A program made the position numbers and the translations under genes. Shown here in pieces: positions 1 to 4,962 of a DNA stretch of 5,628 nucleotides. Each line of letters opens with the position of its first letter. Positions within the stretch are counted from its first letter, which is position 1. Source of the stretch: Candidatus Woesearchaeota archaeon (lineage in GTDB: Archaea > Nanobdellota > Nanobdellia > Woesearchaeales > GW2011-AR4). The notes beneath the pieces are model-generated. The model searched no databases. It was not told the origin of the DNA and was given only the letters and a program-made list of their open reading frames with translations. The stretch is taken from positions 1-5,628 of the forward strand of contig DAOVKD010000052.1 of assembly GCA_030631975.1 (NCBI GenBank), given 5' to 3'.

Positions 1-404
1 GGTGGTCTTATGCAAGCAATGGATGTTATAAAAGAGGTGTTAAATAAAAAGATTACGGAAAAAATAGTTATTATGATAATGAGATGTCCTAAAGGCTACC
101 CCTTAGTATTGCGCTTGAGCATATTGCTTTAGGGTATATTAAAAGAGATTTTTGAGACGAGAGATTCTTATATAATACTTATCCTATTTGAATGGGCATT
201 TGAATGATAACTTTGCAAAGCTAAGGCTTATGCAAGCATTCACAGAATTAAATACATAAAAAGTAAATGACCGTTAAAAAGAAAGTGTAAGAAAAAATTA
301 AAATTGTGGAAGCCAAAGGTAAGGAAATAGTTGCTCAATCTAAAAAGATTTAATTATCCTTCTATTAGGATAAAAGAATTGAGGGTTTAATATGAGCCAC
401 CCTA

Positions 405-418
405 GAAAAGTTTAAATA
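405..418 (+). promoter_or_regulatory. Orphan archaeal TATA-like box with BRE-like purines
   Basis: GAAAAG followed by TTTAAATA resembles an archaeal BRE plus TATA box, and it matches the box before rpo11. A start about 26 nt downstream would fall near 440, inside the 11-bp repeat array. No open reading frame of useful length follows, so if it is active it would drive a non-coding transcript or a very long leader of the methylase gene. In AT-rich DNA such boxes also arise by chance. Confidence 0.3.
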
Positions 419-420
419 TC

Positions 421-475
421 TGGGAATTAAGTGGGATTATATTGGGAATCAAATGGGACTAATATGGGACTGAGA
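421..475 (+). repeat. Five tandem 11-bp units with a TGGGA core
   Basis: Five consecutive units of exactly 11 bases start at 421, 432, 443, 454 and 465. Each begins TGGGA, then a variable base, then T in the seventh position; the last four bases vary. A degenerate echo (TGGGATGAGACT, 505-516) resembles the last unit (TGGGACTGAGACT, 465-477) with one base missing. More G-runs follow at 498-500, 520-523 and 526-528. The 11-bp period is near one DNA helical turn, so the G-triplets lie on one face. This would suit cooperative protein binding, and the strand-biased G-runs could also form a quadruplex. Function is inferred only. Confidence 0.6.
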
Positions 476-807
476 CTCAAAATTTGCCGTCGAGAAAGGG
501 CTTTGGGATGAGACTAAAAGGGGATGGGAAGTAAACCAAATTTAAAATAAAAATTTTGGAAAAATAATTGTCAAAAACCTTTGTTGTTTTAAAAAAATGG
601 CTGCGGAAAATCATAGAGATCCAACAAGTCTTTTAAGGCATCTATTTTTGGCGTCATAGAAATCCGACAAATAAGATGCTATTTTTGCGAATATCAAGGT
701 TTTTAAAACAAGGGTTGTTAGTTGATATGATGGGGCTGAAAACGGGCTGGAAGTAAGGGCCTGTAAAATGGCTTTTGAAGCCCAAAAAAGGCTAAAATAG
801 GCTAAAA

Positions 808-1461
808 ATGGCAAAAAGTGAGAGTTCCAATAGGGCTGTAGCAGGGTCAAAAAAGGCATTGGCAGTGCTTTTATCTAAGTTGCAAGGCTTTAAAGGGCCA
901 AAAGTGAGAGTTGAGCAGTATGCTACAGATGCTGAAATAGCTGCTGAAGTGCTCTGGAATGTGTTTATGAAGAGAGATATAGGAAAAGTGAGTGTTGACC
1001 TAGGCTGCGGACATGGTATATTGGGTATAGGACTGCTAGTTCTAGGGGCAGAGAAGGTGTACTTTGTTGATTTTGACAGAAAAGCGCTGGATATAGCTAA
1101 AAAGAACCTTGAGAAAGTGAAAAGTGAGGGTTATACAGTAAGGCAGGATGTATTCGTATACTCTGATATCAATGATTTCAACGAAAAAGTGGATTTAGTG
1201 GTAATGAATCCTCCTTTCGGGGTTAAAATTAAGCATATGGATAAGATATTTTTAAAGAAAGCTTTTGAGATTGGAAAGGTAGTGTACAGCTTTCATAAAA
1301 GTGAGGGGAAAAAGTTTCTTGATGCCTTTTCGAGAGACAATGGATTTAAAATTACTGATGTTCTTGATTTTGAATTTCCGTTAAAGGCTACTATGAGCCA
1401 TCATACTCGTCGGATAAAGAGGATAAGGGTAAGCTGTTTCAGGATTGAGAAAGTACAATAA
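808..1461 (+). CDS. METTL5-like N6-adenine RNA methyltransferase (COG2263 type)
   Basis: A 217-residue class I SAM-dependent methyltransferase. The SAM-binding motif DLGCGHG is at residues 64-70, the acidic end of strand beta-2 (VDFD) at 87-90, and the amino-methylase catalytic motif NPPF at 134-137. An EQYAT segment (36-40) and YSFHK (160-164) match the EQYPT and YSLHK positions of human METTL5, which makes m6A in 18S rRNA with TRMT112. The archaeal relatives are predicted RNA methylases, so small-subunit rRNA is the likely substrate (inference). The length is close to METTL5 (about 209 residues). ATG 808 is the first in-frame start after a stop at 793. The first ~14 residues are not part of the conserved fold, and only a weak AGG lies upstream, so a slightly later start is possible. 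There is no clear TATA box at leaderless distance; the nearest good one is TTTTTAAAA near 700. The 9-mer AAAAGTGAG recurs five times inside the gene. Confidence 0.9.
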   Translation: MAKSESSNRAVAGSKKALAVLLSKLQGFKGPKVRVEQYATDAEIAAEVLWNVFMKRDIGKVSVDLGCGHGILGIGLLVLGAEKVYFVDFDRKALDIAKKNLEKVKSEGYTVRQDVFVYSDINDFNEKVDLVVMNPPFGVKIKHMDKIFLKKAFEIGKVVYSFHKSEGKKFLDAFSRDNGFKITDVLDFEFPLKATMSHHTRRIKRIRVSCFRIEKVQ

Positions 1462-1519
1462 AAACAATTCCAATAATTGATAATATAATCAATAAAAATA
1501 AAAAATATAATAATATAAT

Positions 1520-1639
1520 GGAAATGGCAAATTTTCGTACATATAGTCACTACCGTTCCTATATCCCTCTGGGATTTAGTTGCCATTTCCAAACATAGCA
1601 ACTGTAAATAGATGTACGATTATTTAGCACAGTTGCTAT
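1520..1639 (+). ncRNA. Candidate structured RNA with two long stems and a possible loop-loop contact
   Basis: Two perfect 11-bp inverted repeats sit side by side. The first is GGAAATGGCAA (1520-1530) with TTGCCATTTCC (1580-1590). The second is ATAGCAACTGT (1595-1605) with ACAGTTGCTAT (1629-1639). Inside the first are two more stems: ATAGA-type arm ATATAG/CTATAT (1541-1546, 1559-1564) and TCCC/GGGA with a 3-nt loop (1564-1574; one base shared between the two arms). Inside the second is AAATA/TATTT (1606-1610, 1621-1625). TCGTACAT (1535-1542) in the first domain is complementary to ATGTACGA (1612-1619) in the second apical loop, which would allow a kissing or pseudoknot contact. The rpo11 promoter lies downstream, so the element is either an independent small RNA, the 3' untranslated region of the methylase mRNA, or a DNA palindrome cluster. 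The strand is inferred. It matches no RNA family I recognise. Confidence 0.45.
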
Positions 1640-1666
1640 AAATCAAAAAGAATTATTGAAAATCAA

Positions 1667-1680
1667 AAGGTTTTTAAATA
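1667..1680 (+). promoter_or_regulatory. rpo11 promoter (BRE/TATA), leaderless layout
   Basis: AAGG followed by TTTTTAAATA looks like a BRE plus TATA box. The box centre near 1676 is about 25 nt before the ATG at 1701, the spacing expected when archaeal transcription starts at the initiation codon. This is the main reason for rejecting the upstream ATG at 1656, which lies before the box. Confidence 0.6.
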
Positions 1681-1700
1681 AAATAAAGTTGCTGGTTTTT

Positions 1701-1976
1701 ATGGAATTCAATGTTCTTGAGGACAAGAAAAACAGATTGGTTTTTGAGATTGATGGAATAGGGCATACTTATATCAATATTCTGAAAAACGAGTTGTGGA
1801 ATGATGAGCATGTCAAGGTTGCTACTTATATTATTAAGCATCCACAGGTGAGCAAGCCAAAGTTCATTCTAGAGACAGATAGGGATAGAAGCCCTAAGGC
1901 TGCTTTAAATGGCGCTGTTGGCAGGTTAAAGAAGCTAAGCGAGAAGTTCAAGAAGGAAATGTCTGCTATAAGGTAG
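1701..1976 (+). CDS. rpo11: DNA-directed RNA polymerase subunit Rpo11 (RpoL)
   Basis: A 91-residue protein that matches archaeal Rpo11/RpoL, the partner of Rpo3 in the assembly platform of RNA polymerase (equivalent to eukaryotic RPB11/AC19 and one bacterial alpha N-terminal domain). It begins with a typical short strand (MEFNVLEDKKN). The family signature follows: GHT plus a helix and an L-rich segment (about residues 21-32), a VATY strand and the HP turn near 47. It ends in a basic C-terminal helix rich in Leu and Lys. The length is normal for the archaeal family. The frame is open back to an ATG at 1656, but that would add 15 residues absent from the family and would lie upstream of the TATA box, so 1701 is preferred. 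The following gene has its own promoter-like box, so this is probably a single-gene transcript. Confidence 0.9.
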   Translation: MEFNVLEDKKNRLVFEIDGIGHTYINILKNELWNDEHVKVATYIIKHPQVSKPKFILETDRDRSPKAALNGAVGRLKKLSEKFKKEMSAIR

Positions 1977-2037
1977 TTAATTCTAATGGCTGAAAGGTCA
2001 AAATTTTGAGGTTTTGGGGCTTCTGCAAAACGAAAAT

Positions 2038-2047
2038 ATTATAAATT
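2038..2047 (+). promoter_or_regulatory. TATA box of the split small gene
   Basis: ATTATAAATT is centred about 26 nt before the ATG at 2068, and no Shine-Dalgarno sequence lies between. This supports a leaderless transcript starting at 2068 rather than at the TTG at 2014, which lies upstream of the box. Confidence 0.5.
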
Positions 2048-2067
2048 CGATAGTGCCTAAGTCCAAT

Positions 2068-2259
2068 ATGAGCTTTATCAGGACTAAGAAAATTGATGGC
2101 AAGGAGTATGCATATCTTGTTGAGAATAAGTGGTACAAGCGGAAGGTCAAGGGAAGGGGAAAAGGTCCCAGGCAGAAGGTTACCAAGTATTTAGGCAGGG
2201 TTCATTCTTTTGATAAGGTTAATGATGTCGATTTCTACAATTTTAAAAAAAATCAATGA
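2068..2259 (+). CDS. N-terminal part of a frameshifted archaeal protein of unknown function
   Basis: This 63-residue frame carries a recognisable motif: MSFIRTKK, a KEYAYLVENKW strand pair, a strongly basic linker (KRKVKGRGKGPRQKV) and then KYLGRV. I know this N-terminal pattern from small DPANN-archaeal proteins of unknown function and, in looser form, from the start of some transposases. In such proteins it is followed by a helical C-terminal half, which here appears in the +1 frame immediately after an A8 tract (2245-2252). The two pieces together would make about 162 residues. The start is chosen because of the TATA box 26 nt upstream; the frame is open to a TTG at 2014. The basic linker suggests nucleic-acid binding (inference). 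This is either a recent pseudogene, a frame expressed by slippage, or a sequencing error. Confidence 0.6.
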   Translation: MSFIRTKKIDGKEYAYLVENKWYKRKVKGRGKGPRQKVTKYLGRVHSFDKVNDVDFYNFKKNQ

Positions 2260-2557
2260 GCTGGAGCAATATTTGAAAAATAATAATAAAAATAAAATAA
2301 TTAAGGAGCTGATTGAGTGGGAGCTGTTTAGGCGCAGTATTAATAAAGAGGACATTACAATAGACTATACCAACAAAAAAATTATTAAAAATAACAGGGA
2401 AGTTAGTTTGAAAATAAATGAGGGGTTTCTTAATAGTTTTACATTGAGCAGGTTGTTTAATCTTAAAGGGGGGAATAGCTATTTTCTTGCAAGAAGTTTT
2501 GTTGAGGCTGGAATTGAGATTCCAAAAGAGGTTTTTGTGGGGATTTTTGGCAAATAG
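2210..2557 (+). CDS. C-terminal part of the same frameshifted protein
   Basis: The frame is open from ATG 2210 (also ATG 2222 and 2225), but the first 14 residues only shadow the upstream frame. The meaningful protein begins at INELEQYL, just after the A8 tract. About 100 residues follow: an Asn/Lys-rich helix, IIKELIEWELFRR, an IDYTNKKI strand, a LKINEGFLNSFTLSRL segment and an ending VEAGIEIPKEVFVGIF. Removing one A from the tract joins the halves as NFKK-INELEQYL without loss. No Shine-Dalgarno or well-placed TATA box precedes 2210, so independent translation is unlikely unless it is coupled to the overlapping upstream frame. Function is unknown. The stop is 2 nt from the stop of the opposing UPF0371 gene. 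Confidence 0.6.
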   Translation: MIRLMMSISTILKKINELEQYLKNNNKNKIIKELIEWELFRRSINKEDITIDYTNKKIIKNNREVSLKINEGFLNSFTLSRLFNLKGGNSYFLARSFVEAGIEIPKEVFVGIFGK

Positions 2558-2559
2558 CT

Positions 2560-4065
2560 TTACTGAAAATAAGGCAGTAATGATAATTTAGCATCTGTTG
2601 TTATGTTCATATTTAGCCTAATAAGGCCGGCTTCATCTCCTTGTTTTGGCAAGTGCGTTATGTGCATTTCACAGCCTGCTAAGTCTTCTAATTTCTTTAA
2701 GGCTGTTTTTGCCATCGGGTTTGTTGCTGAGCTCATTGATAGGGCTATTAATGTTTCATCAACATTTAAAGAGCATGATTTTTTTCCAAGCAATTCTTTT
2801 TTCATATTTGATATTGTTTTAATGACTTCCGGGCTTAGCAAATCAATTTCGTCGGGAATATTTGACAGTTCTTTTATAGCATTCAATATTACAGCAGATT
2901 CTGCATGAAGCAAGTTTGAGTTTTTTCCAGTTACGGTTTTTCTATTTTTTAGCTCAATGGCAGCTCCACAGAATATGTCATTAAAGCCTTTTCCTTTTTT
3001 CTTTGCATCTAAAGCTTCTTTTCTTGCTGCTTTGACAACTTTTCTATCTTCTGGCTTAACCTTAACTTTTTTCATTATTTTTTCCATCTTATCTATTGTT
3101 TCCTGGGTTTCTATACCCTCAACTTTTTCCCTGCAATACCTAAAATATCTCCTTATGATTTCTTGTTTTGCTGCTTCTCTGCATACCTTGTCATTTACTA
3201 TGCCGACTGTAGCCATATTAACTCCCATATCTGTAGGGCTTTTATAGCCAAAGGCATCTTTTTCATGCGTAATAGTTTTCATAAGGTTTTTTAGTATGTT
3301 GAAATTTTCAATGTCTCTATTATAGTTTATAGCTGTAATGCCATATGCTTCTTCATGGAACATATCCACAAGGTTTATATCCTTTAAGTCGGCGGTTGCA
3401 GCTTCATAAGCAACATTAATAGGATGATTCAAGGTTAAATTCCAGATTGGGAATGTTTCAAATTTTGCAAATCCTGTTTTAATTCCTTTTTTTCTTTCAT
3501 GGTATATTTGGCTCAAGCAGAGGGCCATTTTTCCAGAGCTGCCGCCTACGCCAGTTACTATTACAAGTTTCTTTTTTGTCTTTACATAAGGCTGTTTTTC
3601 ATATCCTTTTATTACTTTATCAATGTTATAAGGATAACCTTCAATTTCCTTATGCACATAAACTTTCATTCCAAAGTTCTCTAATTTTTTCTTGAAAATG
3701 CTGGCAGAGTGCTCATTGCTGTATCTTGTTATTACAACAGAATCAACTTTAAGCCCAAAATATTTAATGTCGCCAATATCTTTTAGTGTCTGGTTATCAT
3801 AAGCAAGTCCAAAATCGCGTCTTACACGGCCTTTTGCAATATCTTTTGCACTTATGCAGTAAATTATTTCTATGTCTCCCAACTTTTTTAACAAGTCTAT
3901 TTTTGTTGTTGGCTTATATCCTGGAAGAACTCTTGCTGCATGCAGATCATAGCATAGCTTGCCGCCAAATTCAAGGTAGAGTTTTTCAAATTTGCTGACT
4001 CTTTCTAGAATTCTCTTTGTCTGTTCCTTTAGGTATTTGTTTGTCTCAAAACCACGTTGTTGCAT
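2560..4065 (-). CDS. UPF0371 / DUF1846 family protein
   Basis: A 501-residue protein, full length for the UPF0371 (DUF1846, COG4868) family, which is best known from Firmicutes and Actinobacteria. Family hallmarks seen here in order: KLYLEFGGK (28-36), DLHAARVLPGY (40-50), VVITRYS (110-116), the glycine/serine-rich loop TGVGGSSGK (171-179), KFETFPIWNL (201-210), HPINVAYEAATADL (214-227), NYNRDIENF (247-255), SPTDMGVNM (276-284), EIIRRY (302-307) and VTGKNS in the C-terminal third. The GGSSGK loop resembles a phosphate-binding loop. The biochemical function is unknown to me. ATG 4065 is supported by a TATA box centred 26 nt upstream and by the match at the N-terminus. The gene diverges from the gatB relic and converges on the split gene. 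A bacterial-type family in an archaeal context suggests old lateral transfer (inference). Confidence 0.92.
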   Translation of the reverse strand: MQQRGFETNKYLKEQTKRILERVSKFEKLYLEFGGKLCYDLHAARVLPGYKPTTKIDLLKKLGDIEIIYCISAKDIAKGRVRRDFGLAYDNQTLKDIGDIKYFGLKVDSVVITRYSNEHSASIFKKKLENFGMKVYVHKEIEGYPYNIDKVIKGYEKQPYVKTKKKLVIVTGVGGSSGKMALCLSQIYHERKKGIKTGFAKFETFPIWNLTLNHPINVAYEAATADLKDINLVDMFHEEAYGITAINYNRDIENFNILKNLMKTITHEKDAFGYKSPTDMGVNMATVGIVNDKVCREAAKQEIIRRYFRYCREKVEGIETQETIDKMEKIMKKVKVKPEDRKVVKAARKEALDAKKKGKGFNDIFCGAAIELKNRKTVTGKNSNLLHAESAVILNAIKELSNIPDEIDLLSPEVIKTISNMKKELLGKKSCSLNVDETLIALSMSSATNPMAKTALKKLEDLAGCEMHITHLPKQGDEAGLIRLNMNITTDAKLSLLPYFQ

Positions 4066-4087
4066 TACATACTAATTAAACAAATAG

Positions 4088-4095
4088 TATATAAA
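4088..4095 (-). promoter_or_regulatory. TATA box of the UPF0371 gene
   Basis: Read on the minus strand this is TTTATATA, centred about 26 nt before the ATG at 4065. No Shine-Dalgarno sequence lies between, which is consistent with a leaderless mRNA. An ATG a few bases earlier is followed at once by TAA and cannot serve as the start. Confidence 0.6.
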
Positions 4096-4125
4096 TTTTT
4101 GTTATTATTTTGGCGTTAGCTAGTT

Positions 4126-4148
4126 AAATATCTAAATAACACTTTAAA
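4126..4148 (+). repeat. Copy 1 of the duplicated gatB promoter region
   Basis: This 23-base stretch matches 4963-4985 at 21 of 23 positions; the two differences are C/T changes. It contains a TATA-like CTAAATAA centred about 26 nt before the relic ATG at 4161. Together with the coding similarity that follows, it shows that promoter and gene start were duplicated or derive from two homologous loci. Confidence 0.6.
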
Positions 4149-4160
4149 ATATCTGTAAAT

Positions 4161-4328
4161 ATGAAAAAATCCGGTAGTAATGTAATAATTGGCTTAGAAG
4201 CGCATGTTGAAATAAATACTGATACTAAACTATTTGTTGCCAAAAAATATTTAGAAAACTTTTTTATATTTCATATCCATTTACTTTACAGATCTGTTAT
4301 ACACGAACTCTCTAACTGGCATGTATAG
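4161..4328 (+). pseudogene. gatB: gatB 5'-end relic (second, truncated copy)
   Basis: The first 25 codons encode a GatB N-terminus. After a short variable start, the 19 positions from NVIIGLEAHVE to TDTKLF align with the intact GatB downstream, 15 of 19 identical. Only 7 of the 19 codons are identical, and most changes are in third positions, so both copies evolved under protein-level selection before this one broke. Homology stops near 4242: where GatB continues FCGC, the relic reads FVAK. This would fit loss of about 4 bases followed by unrelated sequence. The frame then runs on to a TAG at 4326-4328 without GatB similarity, over the 3' end of the opposing small gene. A leaderless-type TATA box precedes it. 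It could still make a 55-residue peptide, but it cannot have GatB activity. GatE kinship instead of GatB cannot be excluded from 25 residues. Confidence 0.75.
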
Positions 4329-4559
4329 TTCTTCATCAGGAAATCTTTGCATCATGTACGTCTTGTCTGATGTTCGTTTGTATTCCACACCCCTATAGAT
4401 AACTATTGGAGAACCTGAAAATAGGCATAGTTCATTTGTTTCTTTTAATTCCTTTTCAAGATATCCAACAACATCCAAAATTTTTCCTCTTCTTGATGCG
4501 GGTGTATCAGTTAACGCAATAAGAACTTTCAAATCAATACCTTCATTTCCAGGCTCCAT
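4281..4559 (-). CDS. Small unrecognised protein, 92 residues
   Basis: I do not recognise this protein. It reads as a plausible small globular protein. The start is acidic (MEPGNEGID), followed by a hydrophobic strand KVLIALTD (11-18) and TPASRRGK. A helix DVVGYLEKELKE comes next, then a strand-turn-strand region with LFSGSPIVIYRG and EYKRT, ending in PVREFVYNRSVK. No membrane segment or signal peptide is seen. Unlike its neighbours it has a Shine-Dalgarno sequence (GAGGT, 9 nt before ATG) behind a TATA box, which argues strongly that it is a real gene. It lies entirely between the gatB relic and the intact gatB, so it may have arrived with the intervening segment. Its 3' end overlaps the relic's run-on frame in antisense. 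Confidence 0.65.
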   Translation of the reverse strand: MEPGNEGIDLKVLIALTDTPASRRGKILDVVGYLEKELKETNELCLFSGSPIVIYRGVEYKRTSDKTYMMQRFPDEELYMPVREFVYNRSVK

Positions 4560-4568
4560 TTTGATATT

Positions 4569-4603
4569 ACCTCAGAAAACGAGAATAGTCCATATTTTAT
4601 AAA
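4569..4603 (-). promoter_or_regulatory. TATA box and Shine-Dalgarno of the 92-residue gene
   Basis: On the minus strand TTTATAAA (4603-4596) is followed about 25 nt later by an expected start near 4574. GAGGT then lies at 4573-4569, 9 nt before the ATG at 4559. This gives a very short leader of about 15 nt carrying a proper ribosome site, the only clear one in the window. Confidence 0.6.
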
Positions 4604-4752
4604 CTTTTGGATTTTTGTAGTGACTTTCTAGTAAAAAATAACTATAAGCCCTTGCGTATCACAAAATGCTGCACATCTGGCTTTTGAGAATAATAGCTTA
4701 ATGCACTCTTTCATAAATGTTAAGTGCAGTTCCTAAGTATACTCTTAACATA

Positions 4753-4931
4753 AAGGGCTGTGCCAGAGCAATGCTGCAAGCGGGCATGCAACTACGTCGC
4801 ATGCAGGGCGAGACAAAATGCTGCATCTCGATATCATTTGGTATATACCATAGGGTTATGATACTCAGCATTTTAATTGCAGTCATTGCATGCTTTTTCC
4901 CACCCGCCTCCCCTAAAAAGGCACAGCCCTT
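4753..4931. ncRNA. Candidate structured RNA or MITE-like element with 12-bp terminal inverted repeats
   Basis: The ends are perfect inverted copies, AAGGGCTGTGCC (4753-4764) and GGCACAGCCCTT (4920-4931). Further nested pairs lie inside: GCGGG/CCCGC (4780-4784, 4903-4907), CATGCA/TGCATG (4785-4790, 4887-4892), AAAATGCTG/CAGCATTTT (4815-4823, 4866-4874), TATCAT/ATGATA (4832-4837, 4858-4863) and an apical 12-base palindrome TGGTATATACCA (4839-4850). All are compatible with one long rod-like fold. The segment is visibly more GC-rich than its surroundings. A TATA-like TTCATAAAT near 4710 could start a + strand transcript. Alternatively the terminal repeats and the flanking 7-base direct repeat CTTAACA (4744-4750, 4940-4946, not directly abutting) suggest a non-autonomous mobile element. 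It lacks the SRP RNA tetraloop motif and RNase P core motifs. Confidence 0.45.
4813..4825 (+). repeat. 13-bp direct repeat, second copy (first at 4661-4673)
   Basis: ACAAAATGCTGCA occurs at 4661-4673 and again at 4813-4825, inside the inverted-repeat element. The shorter core ATGCTGCA also appears at 4771-4778. Since AAAATGCTG pairs with CAGCATTTT (4866-4874) in the proposed fold, the upstream copy could compete for the same partner. Confidence 0.55.
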
Positions 4932-4962
4932 ACTATATACTTAACAAGTTTATATAATAAAC

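Larger units (their letters stand above)
1..807. other. Long non-coding or decayed region
   Basis: I see no convincing gene here. All six frames are interrupted often, and the longest open stretches have low-complexity or implausible composition. The stretch contains a small hairpin (TTATCCT 354-360 with AGGATAA 367-373), a TATA-like box at 411-418, an 11-bp G-rich repeat at 421-475, further G-runs to about 528, a long-range inverted repeat (584-595 with 700-711) and a short GGCTT/AAGCC hairpin at 770-782 just before the methylase gene. The first 132 bases are open in frame 1, and this could be the tail of a gene entering from the left, but the translation is not recognisable. A decayed gene cannot be excluded. 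Confidence 0.5.

Noticed and set aside
3..353. A single frame running from 3 to 353 with some protein-like stretches between stops
   Set aside because: It contains at least eight in-frame stops, about what random AT-rich DNA gives, and no stretch is recognisable. A heavily decayed gene remains possible but unsupported.
611..859. 82-codon minus-strand frame rich in Leu, Phe and Ser
   Set aside because: Low-complexity product without family features; it overlaps the start of the methylase gene and lacks a promoter or ribosome site.
1520..1590. Possible tRNA because of 71-nt length and arm-like stems
   Set aside because: The closing stem is 11 bp instead of 7, and there is no T-loop consensus or anticodon arm of proper geometry on either strand.
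1401..1601. Minus-strand frame of 66 codons across the palindromic element
   Set aside because: Ile/Phe/Tyr-rich translation typical of AT-rich antisense; it overlaps the real methylase 3' end.
1656..1700. Upstream ATG giving a 106-residue Rpo11
   Set aside because: The extra 15 residues are not in the family and the codon lies upstream of the TATA box.
2603..3998. Plus-strand frames of 61-101 codons inside the UPF0371 gene
   Set aside because: Antisense shadows of a strongly conserved minus-strand protein.
1520..4931. IS200/IS605-like or composite mobile element bounded by the two palindromic segments
   Set aside because: The two palindromic segments share no sequence, and the genes between them include core rpo11 and no transposase.
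4640..4935. SRP RNA or RNase P RNA
   Set aside because: The size is near that of SRP RNA, but the conserved helix-8 GGAAG-type tetraloop region and the RNase P core motifs are absent on both strands.
4698..4944. Frames of 62 (-) and 75 (+) codons over the inverted-repeat element
   Set aside because: They mirror each other because the DNA is self-complementary; the products have no family features, and Shine-Dalgarno sites and suitable start contexts are missing.
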